Source of the DNA: Acidobacteriota bacterium
Lineage (GTDB): Bacteria; Acidobacteriota; Terriglobia; UBA7540
Length of the DNA: 5,620 nucleotides
NCBI GenBank assembly: GCA_021827255.1
Contig: JAKAWO010000210.1
Location: forward strand, 1 to 5,620
Direction: 5' to 3'
Part shown: in pieces, positions 1 through 5,027 of the stretch
How positions within the stretch are numbered: position 1 is the stretch's first letter
Layout of the letters: every line of letters begins with the position of its first letter
Program-made: the position numbers and the translations under genes
The notes under the pieces: model-generated
Database searches by the model: none
What the model was told of the DNA's origin: nothing
What the model saw: the letters and a program-made list of their open reading frames with translations, nothing else

Positions 1-383
1 AGGATTTCCGCCGCCTGGCGCTTGAGGTCGTCGGAGAAAGCGTCGCCGTTGAGGCTGGCGGCGAACAGCCCGTCGCGGCGGGCGGCTCCATGAAAAGCCA
101 CCGTGTTGTAAAACCCGGCCGTGGCGGTCGAGCCTTCTTTGGGCGGCCGCTCGTAGAAGACGCCGAGCGTGCGCGCGCCAAAACCCCACGCCGCCACAAT
201 GCGGGAAGCGAGGCCGTAGCCGGTGGAGGCGCCGAGGATGAGCGCGTTTTTGGCCCCGGCGGCGCGCGGCATGGCTGGGCGAACTCGAGCGATCTGGTTT
301 TCAACCCCGCGCCGGCAACCTTCCGGATGGGCATTGACGCAAATGAACCCGCGCTTGCGTTGCTGAACGATTTGTTGGGCCAT
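1..383 (-). CDS. fabV: trans-2-enoyl-CoA / enoyl-ACP reductase, FabV family (5' part, runs off the left edge)
   Basis: Only the first 127 codons are visible; the family is about 400 residues, so roughly a third is present. FabV is a cytosolic NADH-dependent reductase that reduces the trans-2 double bond of enoyl-ACP or enoyl-CoA, the last step of each fatty-acid elongation cycle. The translation begins MAQQIVQQRKRGFICVNAHP, with the family's conserved 'RGFIC...HP.GC' opening. A Rossmann nucleotide-binding loop follows at about residues 48-63 (LILGASTGYGLASRI). Next come 'GVFYERP' and 'TAGFYNT.AF' at about 75-95, and 'LNGDAFSDDLK' at about 109-119. These match FabV in the same order. The catalytic Tyr-X8-Lys motif lies outside the window. 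The ATG at 381-383 is chosen because the family similarity starts immediately after it; no good Shine-Dalgarno precedes it. The gene is divergent from the TPR gene. Family members are known for low triclosan sensitivity. Confidence 0.93.
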   Translation of the reverse strand, partial: MAQQIVQQRKRGFICVNAHPEGCRRGVENQIARVRPAMPRAAGAKNALILGASTGYGLASRIVAAWGFGARTLGVFYERPPKEGSTATAGFYNTVAFHGAARRDGLFAASLNGDAFSDDLKRQAAEI

Positions 384-403
384 AAGAGAGAAACCTGAGA
401 AAG

Positions 404-425
404 CAGGTCGCGACGCTGCGACCTG
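404..425. promoter_or_regulatory. 8-bp perfect inverted repeat upstream of fabV
   Basis: The arms CAGGTCGC (404-411) and GCGACCTG (418-425) are exact reverse complements separated by 6 bases. The repeat ends 21 bases upstream of the fabV start codon, so it could be an operator for a dimeric regulator or a hairpin in the fabV leader. The flanking ACCTGAGAAAG (393-403) and ACCTGAAAGAAG (421-432) are also similar to each other. The symmetry is seen directly; the regulatory role is inferred. No clear promoter for fabV was found in this gap. Confidence 0.4.
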
Positions 426-535
426 AAAGAAGACGCACAAGGATGGCGCAAGTGAGTGGGATTTGTCCAGAGGCGGCAAGCGAAATTTCGTTGAAGCGTG
501 GACCGGCGGGAACGCGCCCGACGCAAGGGGCTGGC

Positions 536-562
536 TTGACTGGAGGGGAAACGTGCTATAGA
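536..562 (+). promoter_or_regulatory. putative sigma-70-type promoter of the TPR gene
   Basis: A TTGACT box (536-541) is followed after 15 bases by TATAGA (557-562). The -35 box matches five of six consensus positions and the -10 box four of six; the spacer is a little short. It lies 58 bases upstream of the TPR gene's ATG. A short palindrome, TAGGA-T-TCCTA (576-586), falls near the expected transcription start. It is the only reasonable promoter seen in the 237-base gap between the divergent genes. Confidence 0.45.
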
Positions 563-620
563 GTTTTGTGAAGCTTAGGATTCCTAGCGCGCGGGGCAGC
601 TTTGAGCGAGGCCGAACCGA

Positions 621-1235
621 ATGAAGACTGAGACGATTGTCACCGCCATTATTTTTTTCGGAGTAGGTTTCCTGGCGGGATACATTTACAAGACGGAGCG
701 CGCGCCGGTCGTGGCGGCGAGCGTGGTGGCGGCGACGCCCGCAACGAGCTCAGCCGCCGGCGGCACGGCGAACTCGGCCGAAAGCCTGCCGCCGGGCCAT
801 CCGCCGCTCGACGAAGCAACGGTCATTGACAATTTGCAGCAGCAGGCCACGGCGAATCCGACCGATCCCGTGATTCCTCTGAAACTCGCCAATTACTGTT
901 ACGACAAACAACTATATGAGCTCGCCATCAAATGGTACCGGAAATCGCTCGCCCTGGACCCGAAAAACGTGAATGCGCGCACCGACCTCGGAACGGCGCT
1001 TTTTTATACCGGACGGCCGACGGACGCCATTCAGGAATACCAGAAGGCGCTCGAAGTGGATCCGAACCACCAGCCCACCTTGTTCAATCTGATCGTGGTG
1101 TACGCGGAGGGAACGCACGACGTGCGGGAAGCTCAGCATTATTGGGAAGTCCTCCATCGCCGCAACCCGAACTATCCGGGCCTTCAGCGTCTGAAGCAGG
1201 AATTGGGCACTGAGGCGCCAGGATCGAAATCTTAG
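621..1235 (+). CDS. membrane-anchored tetratricopeptide-repeat (TPR) protein
   Basis: This 204-residue protein has one hydrophobic N-terminal helix at about residues 6-23 (ending FFGVGFLAGYIY). It acts as a membrane anchor or uncleaved signal, with the rest probably periplasmic. An Ala/Thr/Ser-rich low-complexity linker follows (about 28-55), then an LPPGHPP motif (56-62) and about three TPR units: roughly 83-116, 117-150 (containing 'ARTDLGTALFYTGRPTDAIQEY') and 151-185. TPRs are helical hairpins that bind protein partners; no enzymatic residues are expected. Similar anchored TPR proteins are common in Acidobacteriota (recalled, not searched), and the layout recalls the TPR parts of cytochrome c assembly factors such as NrfG/CcmH, but no heme-lyase context is present. 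ATG 621 follows a weak GCGAGG (606-611). The stop lies 42 bases before the next gene, so the two are probably co-transcribed. Its partner is unknown. Confidence 0.85.
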   Translation: MKTETIVTAIIFFGVGFLAGYIYKTERAPVVAASVVAATPATSSAAGGTANSAESLPPGHPPLDEATVIDNLQQQATANPTDPVIPLKLANYCYDKQLYELAIKWYRKSLALDPKNVNARTDLGTALFYTGRPTDAIQEYQKALEVDPNHQPTLFNLIVVYAEGTHDVREAQHYWEVLHRRNPNYPGLQRLKQELGTEAPGSKS

Positions 1236-1277
1236 GCGGAGAGGCATCCCGCGGCGCGTCGCGGTCGTCACAGAACT

Positions 1278-1571
1278 GTGATTGATTTGCTCTCTTCCAT
1301 TCTGGATGCGATTGTCGCGGTTACTCTGATCTGGGCGATTCTGCGCGCGGTGAGGAATTTCTTTCGCGGGCCGGCTCAGACTTTTGTCGGCGCGGGCAAA
1401 GGCCGCGGCGCGGCCCCCCCAGCCGCCGGCGGCGAGACGGCTCGCGACCCGGTCTGCGGCATGTTCGTCTCGACCGAGCTCTCGCACCGCCTGGTCGAGG
1501 ACGGCAAGACGCTCCACTTCTGCTCCGAAGAATGCCGCGAGAGCTATCAGAAAAGCGCGGTGAAAGCGTGA
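1278..1571 (+). CDS. small membrane-anchored protein with a DPVCGM three-cysteine (YHS/TRASH-like) domain
   Basis: A 97-residue protein. Residues 3-23 form one hydrophobic helix, followed by a basic stretch (RAVRNFFRG) that suggests the C-terminal part is cytosolic. A Gly/Ala/Pro linker (about 38-56) leads to a compact C-terminal domain. This has DPVCGM (Cys60) and FCSEEC (Cys82, Cys86), spaced as in YHS/TRASH-type metal-binding domains. Three cysteines and nearby histidines (70, 80) could bind a metal such as Zn or Cu; that is inferred. The start is GTG 1278, because the frame runs back to the TPR gene's stop with no other usable start codon. No clear Shine-Dalgarno is seen. A 5-bp GC hairpin (1249-1264) sits in the gap, so translation may depend on the upstream gene. 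The function is unknown. Short 'DPVCGM' membrane proteins of this kind are familiar from Acidobacteriota. Confidence 0.8.
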   Translation: MIDLLSSILDAIVAVTLIWAILRAVRNFFRGPAQTFVGAGKGRGAAPPAAGGETARDPVCGMFVSTELSHRLVEDGKTLHFCSEECRESYQKSAVKA

Positions 1572-1583
1572 GCGAAATGGATA

Positions 1584-1611
1584 TTGACAATCGCCGCCGC
1601 GAACTTATAAT
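1584..1611 (+). promoter_or_regulatory. full-consensus sigma-70-type promoter for thiD
   Basis: TTGACA (1584-1589) and TATAAT (1606-1611) both match the consensus exactly, with a 16-base spacer. The promoter begins 13 bases after the stop of the preceding gene and is 42 bases upstream of the thiD ATG. Transcription would start near 1617-1619 and give a leader of about 36 bases. That is too short for a TPP riboswitch. The match suggests strong, possibly constitutive transcription of thiD independent of the genes upstream. Confidence 0.75.
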
Positions 1612-1632
1612 CATGCCTCAGTTGACGAAGCG

Positions 1633-1647
1633 ACGCGAGCCTCGCGT
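1633..1647. promoter_or_regulatory. palindrome in the thiD leader
   Basis: ACGCGAG (1633-1639) and CTCGCGT (1641-1647) are perfect reverse complements around a single C. The site lies just downstream of the expected transcription start and 6 bases before the thiD ATG. It could be an operator. As RNA it could fold into ACGCG/CGCGT with a 5-base loop close to the ribosome-binding region. The symmetry is seen; the role is inferred. Confidence 0.35.
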
Positions 1648-1653
1648 TCCAAG

Positions 1654-2508
1654 ATGAATCACACGAACAATTCGCCGGCGCCCGTGGTGCTGAGCGTGGC
1701 CGGGTTCGACCCTTCGGGCGGCGCGGGCATCGCCGCCGACCTCAAAACCTTCGCTGCGCACAACTGTTACGGCGTGGCGGCCATTACGGCGCTGACCGTG
1801 CAGAACACGCGCGGCGCGAGCAAGGTTAAAGCGGTTGACCCTGGCGTGCTGAAAGAGAGCCTGCGCGCGCTCTTGGACGACGCGAACATCAAGGCGGTCA
1901 AGATCGGCATGCTGGCCAACCGCGCCAACGTGGAAGTGGTGCGGGAGATGCTCGCGGCGAATCCCGCGCTGCCCGCCGTGCTCGACCCGGTCATGCGCTC
2001 GGCGACGGGAACGGAGCTGTTGGACGCTGAAGGCATCGAGGCGCTGCGGAGTTCGCTCTTGAGCCGCGTGACGGTGGTGACGCCGAATTTGGCCGAGGCG
2101 GCAGCCCTGACCTCGCTGAAGGTGGAAAACGTGGAAAGCATGAAAGCAGCAGCGGCCAAAATCCTCGAGCTCGGCGCCAAGGCCGTGGTGGTGACGGGCG
2201 GACATCTGGAAAAGGCGACGGACGTTTACCTGACGGCGACGGAGGGCGAAACCTTTGTCGCCGACCACGTCAAGCCGGATAACACCCACGGCACGGGCTG
2301 CACGTTTTCCTCCGCCATCGCCGCCAACTTGGCGCTCGGCCGGCAGTTGCGCGACGCCGTCATGTTGGCCAAGGCTTACGTCACCGAAGCGATCCGGAAA
2401 TCCTACGCCGTCGGGCCGGGACGCGTTCCGCTCAATCACCTTTACCGCATGCAGCAGTCCCAGCGCGCCATCGAGCACGCGCCCGCCGTCCCCGAAACGG
2501 TTTCCTGA
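1654..2508 (+). CDS. thiD: bifunctional hydroxymethylpyrimidine kinase / phosphomethylpyrimidine kinase
   Basis: ThiD phosphorylates 4-amino-5-hydroxymethyl-2-methylpyrimidine (HMP) and then HMP phosphate, giving the pyrimidine diphosphate used for thiamine synthesis in the cytosol. The 284-residue length is slightly above the usual 260-270, with a C-terminal tail of about 15 extra residues. Visible ribokinase-superfamily motifs, in order: SVAGFDPSGGAGIAADLKT (14-32); 'ALTVQNT' at 46-52 with the HMP-contacting Gln50; KIGML (83-87); DPVMRSATG (111-119); VTPNLAEA (142-149); VVVTGGH (178-184). The anion-hole and catalytic loop is THGTGCTFSSAIAANLALG (211-229), with Cys216. All expected motifs are intact. 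ATG 1654 places the first motif at the normal distance; the bases before it show no real Shine-Dalgarno. No other thiamine gene is in the window. A fused ThiE domain is absent. Confidence 0.96.
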   Translation: MNHTNNSPAPVVLSVAGFDPSGGAGIAADLKTFAAHNCYGVAAITALTVQNTRGASKVKAVDPGVLKESLRALLDDANIKAVKIGMLANRANVEVVREMLAANPALPAVLDPVMRSATGTELLDAEGIEALRSSLLSRVTVVTPNLAEAAALTSLKVENVESMKAAAAKILELGAKAVVVTGGHLEKATDVYLTATEGETFVADHVKPDNTHGTGCTFSSAIAANLALGRQLRDAVMLAKAYVTEAIRKSYAVGPGRVPLNHLYRMQQSQRAIEHAPAVPETVS

Positions 2509-2569
2509 GACCACCAACGGATCTCCCGAGGGAGTAATTCTCAATTTTTTGGCGACGGTTATTGGCCTG

Positions 2570-2612
2570 CCTTGTAACGGAGCCTATCAGTGCAGGAAAA
2601 GTTCTTACAAGG
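2570..2612 (+). promoter_or_regulatory. 8-bp inverted repeat overlapping the ribosome-binding site of the DUF3303-like gene
   Basis: CCTTGTAA (2570-2577) and TTACAAGG (2605-2612) are exact reverse complements separated by 27 bases. The right arm supplies AAGG of a near-perfect Shine-Dalgarno, AAGGAGG (2609-2615), which lies 6 bases before the ATG at 2622. If transcribed, the stem would hide half of the Shine-Dalgarno. This could limit translation, or the repeat could be a DNA operator. A weak promoter-like pair, TTGGCG (2549-2554) and TGTAAC (2573-2578), lies around it but is not convincing. The symmetry and ribosome-binding site are seen; control is inferred. Confidence 0.4.
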
Positions 2613-2621
2613 AGGGGTGCC

Positions 2622-2884
2622 ATGCTTTTCGTCAGCGAATATCGGATAGCCCCTGAGAATCGCAATGCCGCGCAGAGCGTTTCAAGGAGACCGGCGGGCC
2701 GCTGACCCAAGGCGTGAAGATCATTGGGCGGTGGCACTCGGTCGAGGGCGGACGCGGCGTGACGGTTTTCGAGGCGAATGACGCGCAGGCCGTGGCGCAA
2801 TGGACGCAGGAGTGGAGCGACCTGATCAGCTTTACGATCTATCCTGCTCTGGACGATGCGGGATTCGCCAAGATGCTCGCATGA
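2622..2884 (+). pseudogene. DUF3303-like small protein gene interrupted by a frameshift
   Basis: From ATG 2622 the frame reads MLFVSEYRIAPENRNAAQ and then diverges, ending at TGA 2703-2705 after 27 residues. From 2675 the -1 frame continues ERFKETGGPLTQGVKIIGRW and later 'HSVEGGRGVTVFEAND', 'WTQEWSDLISFTIYPALDD', to TGA 2882-2884. Joined at CAG|GAG (around 2673-2677), the two parts give 87 residues. This has the usual length and pattern of DUF3303 proteins: opening beta strand, 'ERFKETGG', 'GRWHS', 'W...WSDL..F...P'. Their fold is thought to be a dimeric alpha-beta barrel; the function is unknown. One G appears to be missing between CAG and AGC. The second frame has a stop at 2654-2656 and no usable start before a GTG near 2714. 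A strong Shine-Dalgarno remains. The cause may be a recent mutation or a sequencing or assembly error; no slippery heptamer argues for programmed frameshifting. Confidence 0.75.
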
Positions 2885-3051
2885 GCCGCCGCTTTGCCGT
2901 TCGTGCCGGTCAGTGTCAGTAGGCGCGAATGCACAACATTGCTTTGGCTTGCGGGGTGTTGCGTTCCCAATGCCAGCGCCCGCGGAATCGAGAACAACAG
3001 CGTAAAGCAAGCCAGCGCCAGCTTTTCTTTCCATCTCCAAATCCTGGCCAT
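2839..3051 (-). CDS. doubtful small ORF with a signal-peptide-like N terminus
   Basis: A 70-residue frame starts at ATG 3051, preceded by an imperfect purine-rich AGGGGGTGAGCG. The first 27 residues look like a signal peptide: basic start MARIWRWKEK, hydrophobic core LALACFTLLFSI, and a PRALA cleavage region. The remaining 43 residues have no recognisable motif. The 3' end overlaps the end of the convergent DUF3303-like gene by 46 bases. It lies downstream of, and on the same strand as, the secreted-protein operon. It could be a small secreted protein, the remnant of a truncated exported protein, or chance. No homolog is recalled. Confidence 0.25.
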   Translation of the reverse strand: MARIWRWKEKLALACFTLLFSIPRALALGTQHPASQSNVVHSRLLTLTGTNGKAAAHASILANPASSRAG

Positions 3052-3178
3052 CGCTCACCCCCTGACACTAATTTCGTCTCGTTCAGCAGCCGGCTTTCGA
3101 AGCCGCCTGTCCTCCTGTCGAGAGCCAACTATCGTCTTGGAAAACGCGTCTCACCCGTTGCCTCATCGCGTTAAGTGA
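2885..3178. other. largely non-coding stretch between convergent transcription units
   Basis: These 294 bases separate the rightward DUF3303-like gene from the leftward secreted-protein gene. They hold the 5' part of the doubtful leftward ORF (up to 3051) and a small hairpin, CGGCTT-TCG-AAGCCG (3091-3105), without a T-run. They also hold a short direct repeat, CCTGTC-CT-CCTGTC (3106-3119), and a weak candidate terminator at 3141-3172. No RNA gene or confident coding sequence was seen on either strand. Confidence 0.5.
3141..3172 (-). terminator. weak candidate terminator after the leftward secreted-protein genes
   Basis: Read leftward, AACGCG (3172-3167) can pair with CGCGTT (3148-3143) across an 18-base loop. 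The second arm ends in TTTT (3144-3141) and is followed by CC. It begins 7 bases after the stop codon of the 335-residue protein gene. The stem is short, the loop long and the T-run only four bases, so intrinsic termination is uncertain. Confidence 0.25.
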
Positions 3179-4186
3179 CTACTGTTGCGCCGCCGTCCAG
3201 GACAGACCATACAGCCATGGCCTTGGAGTGCCCCCAAAAACTCGGGGATCGTTGTCAGAAAGTTTTTGGTACACATGATCGAACATTGAGGGGCTCGAAC
3301 TTCCGCCTGAACTGCTGACGAAACGCAGAAGGAGCGCTTCTAGCCCAGTAAGTCCACGGTTCCGAAGTATCCTCTGAACGTCTTGGGCAGTGCGGTCGCG
3401 AGCCCGTACGTACCGCGCCAGGAGAGTTGTCTTGCTTACCCCGTCACCAAGCCGGATCTGTTGATCAAGGGTATCCTTGAGTTGCTGCGCGACAATGAGT
3501 TGTGGTGCCGTGGAGGTTTGGATAAGGTTCAGCGCTGCCAAAGCTTCATCCCGCGCCGCAAACCTGGCCATCACGGAACGTTGCAGTATGCGCGTGCTGT
3601 CAGGCCCGATGAAACTGCCGTCGGAATATACGACGCCGTCCACGATCGGATCTACTGACGCTAACTCGTTCGATGGTGGGTAGCTCTCAGGGGGATACAC
3701 AGCGGAATCGGTGTTGGACTCGTACTGGCTGGGCGCCACGTCAAGCATCAGGGGCGAGATCAGCCGGATGCCTCCCGGCGGGATGTAGGCTATGACCTGC
3801 GGAGGCATCAAGGCCCTGTTGACGAACATCGCGCGCAGCCGTCTGAGCCCGCCGTCCTCATAGTGCACTGTCCAGGTGATGGCATAGGCCGCTGCGGGCA
3901 GGTAATTGTCATTGCGCACGATCACCAGGAACGGCCGAATCGCCTGCTGGTAACCGGCCTGCAGCGATACTCCGGGAAAATAACTGTCAAGCATATTTTC
4001 AAAGTCCGGGTCCGTCGGCTTGATCAGGGTCAATGACTGGCTCGCCGTCTGCTGCACCTTAAGATGCATGACCCCCTTGTTTTGTGCGAAGGCAGCAGGA
4101 CTCAACACAAGGATCAGGATCGGCATTAAGCACGGCGTTAGGTCTTTTCGCAAGCTCCCGAACAACCTCAGCGTCCGTTTGATCAT
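3179..4186 (-). CDS. secreted protein of unknown function, 335 residues
   Basis: The product has a clear signal peptide. A basic start (MIKRTLRLFGSLRKD) leads to a hydrophobic core (about 17-29) and SPAAFA before Gln35, a typical signal peptidase I site. ATG 4186 is chosen because GGAGG (4192-4196) lies 5 bases upstream; an in-frame TTG at 4204 would add six unlikely residues. The mature part has a beta-rich region at about 85-150 ('PFLVIVRNDN', 'AITWTVHYED', 'VIAYIPPGG', 'RLISPLMLDV'). A Pro/Ser/Tyr-rich linker (152-175) follows, then 'VDGVVYSDGSFIGPD' (182-196) and a mostly helical, charged region (200-290). A Ser/Gly patch lies at 291-300. The 'DGVVYSDGSF.GPD' segment resembles one I recall from secreted hypothetical proteins of Acidobacteriota; no function is known to me. 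It lies 88 bases after two exported-protein genes and is probably the end of their operon. Confidence 0.85.
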   Translation of the reverse strand: MIKRTLRLFGSLRKDLTPCLMPILILVLSPAAFAQNKGVMHLKVQQTASQSLTLIKPTDPDFENMLDSYFPGVSLQAGYQQAIRPFLVIVRNDNYLPAAAYAITWTVHYEDGGLRRLRAMFVNRALMPPQVIAYIPPGGIRLISPLMLDVAPSQYESNTDSAVYPPESYPPSNELASVDPIVDGVVYSDGSFIGPDSTRILQRSVMARFAARDEALAALNLIQTSTAPQLIVAQQLKDTLDQQIRLGDGVSKTTLLARYVRARDRTAQDVQRILRNRGLTGLEALLLRFVSSSGGSSSPSMFDHVYQKLSDNDPRVFGGTPRPWLYGLSWTAAQQ

Positions 4187-4189
4187 ATT

Positions 4190-4198
4190 ACCCTCCCC
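4190..4198 (-). promoter_or_regulatory. ribosome-binding site fixing the start of the 335-residue secreted protein
   Basis: Leftward GGGGAGGG (4198-4191) contains a GGAGG core at 4196-4192, five bases before ATG 4186. An upstream in-frame TTG (4204-4202) would place this site inside the coding region, so the ATG is preferred. Confidence 0.75.
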
Positions 4199-4274
4199 GG
4201 TCAACTCTTCATAAGCAACCCTCGGCCCTCGAGAAACAGTTGCGACCGTAGCTACAGCGGAATTGGCCGCACGG

Positions 4275-5027
4275 TCAAGGATTTCCCGACCCTGGCGCTG
4301 ACGGCCGCAGACGGATCGTAAGAGCCTTTCGCTCGCCGGGAGTCATCTTCCCAGTCCAACTCCACGGCTCGAAGCCTGGCGCGCGGACGGTTAAACTGAG
4401 GGCCATTTCTGATGGCACGGCGAGGGTAAATTGAACTGGTACGGACTCGCCTACCCACGCCCCCGGACGCCCTTCGCGTCGGAGGTCAATACCGGCGTGC
4501 GTTATGGGCTCGCCTGTCTGTGCACTCACGATCTTGCCGCTCAGAAGGGCGGCCTTCGGACCAATTCGCACGACGACTGAAGCCGTTGGCGTCTGCGGCG
4601 AGACAGTGACCTCTGGCATCTGGCTGCGCCCGTAAAAGTTTTCAAACCCAATCACCGGCGCGTACCCCGGCTTCTCAGCACCCACCGTGTAAGTGCCCCA
4701 GCGCAGCCGGCGGATGGCGAAGCGGCCCTTCGCGTCAGTTTCGGCCCACGGCAACGCCATGGCAGTTGCAATGGCAGTTGCAGCTGAGCCGCCGGTGGTG
4801 AAAGCATAGACCATGGCGTATCGGACGGGATGCGACAGCTCGTTGACGACAGTTCCCGTGATCGTTCCGCTGTCGGCGGCGGGAGCGGCGGTCAGCAGAG
4901 CATCCGGACACGCCAGAAGTCCATAGACCAGCGCAGCGCATAATGGCAGCCGAACCGCCCACCGAAACTTGCGCACCGCACGCGGCAGTGTGTGGAGCGA
5001 AGGGACCGTCTTTGTTCTGGTTGTCAT
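4275..5027 (-). CDS. exported protein with a carboxypeptidase-regulatory-like (CarboxypepD_reg) beta-sandwich domain
   Basis: A 250-residue product. A long basic N terminus (1-27) precedes a hydrophobic segment (about 28-50, 'LCAALVYGLLACPDALL'). Export is likely, either by signal peptidase I after the AAPAA region or, less typically, as a lipoprotein at Cys40 (LLAC). Residues 54-120 form a carboxypeptidase-regulatory-like fold: 'GTITGTVVNELSHPVRYAMVYAF', then 'AETDAKGRFAIRRLRWGTYTVGAEKPGY'. A second beta-rich segment (140-242) has 'VVVRIGPKAALLSGKIVSAQTGEPI' and ends 'LTIRLRPS'. The two-part arrangement resembles secreted Acidobacteriota proteins; such domains are structural or binding modules. 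ATG 5027 overlaps the upstream gene's TGA as ATGA, implying translational coupling; an in-frame extension to 5147 lies inside that gene and is rejected. A 12-bp tandem duplication lies in the first domain. Confidence 0.85.
   Translation of the reverse strand: MTTRTKTVPSLHTLPRAVRKFRWAVRLPLCAALVYGLLACPDALLTAAPAADSGTITGTVVNELSHPVRYAMVYAFTTGGSAATAIATAMALPWAETDAKGRFAIRRLRWGTYTVGAEKPGYAPVIGFENFYGRSQMPEVTVSPQTPTASVVVRIGPKAALLSGKIVSAQTGEPITHAGIDLRREGRPGAWVGESVPVQFTLAVPSEMALSLTVRAPGFEPWSWTGKMTPGERKALTIRLRPSAPGSGNP
4759..4782. repeat. perfect 12-bp tandem duplication inside the CarboxypepD_reg gene
   Basis: ATGGCAGTTGCA occurs twice back to back (4759-4770 and 4771-4782). Because 12 is a multiple of three, the frame is kept. 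The duplication yields the repetitive Ala/Thr run SAATAIATAMALPW at about residues 81-94, between the 'MVYAF' strand and the 'ETDAKGRF' turn. Replication slippage is the likely origin. Confidence 0.85.

Noticed and set aside
443..571. 42-codon plus-strand frame in the fabV/TPR gap (MAQVSGICPEAASEIS...)
   Set aside because: It has no properly spaced Shine-Dalgarno and no motif, and it runs through the likely promoter of the TPR gene.
912..1517. Minus-strand frame of 201 codons across the TPR and three-cysteine genes
   Set aside because: It spans two recognisable plus-strand genes and their gap, and its translation is low-complexity and Arg-rich with no motif.
1571..1654. TPP riboswitch upstream of thiD
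   Set aside because: The leader from the consensus promoter to the ATG is only about 36 bases, and no conserved TPP-aptamer core is present.
1618..2544. Long open frame of 308 codons on the minus strand opposite thiD
   Set aside because: It is antisense to a gene with every ThiD motif intact. Its product is rich in Arg, His and Gly, as expected of a mirror frame in GC-rich DNA, and it has no recognisable domain.
2523..2550. Possible thiD terminator: CTCC-CGAG-GGAG followed by TTTTTT
   Set aside because: The stem is only about four base pairs and the T-run starts ten bases after it, so it does not have the form of an intrinsic terminator.
2432..3058. Minus-strand 208-codon frame across the DUF3303-like region
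   Set aside because: It is antisense to the end of thiD and to the DUF3303-like gene, and has no domain or plausible start signal.
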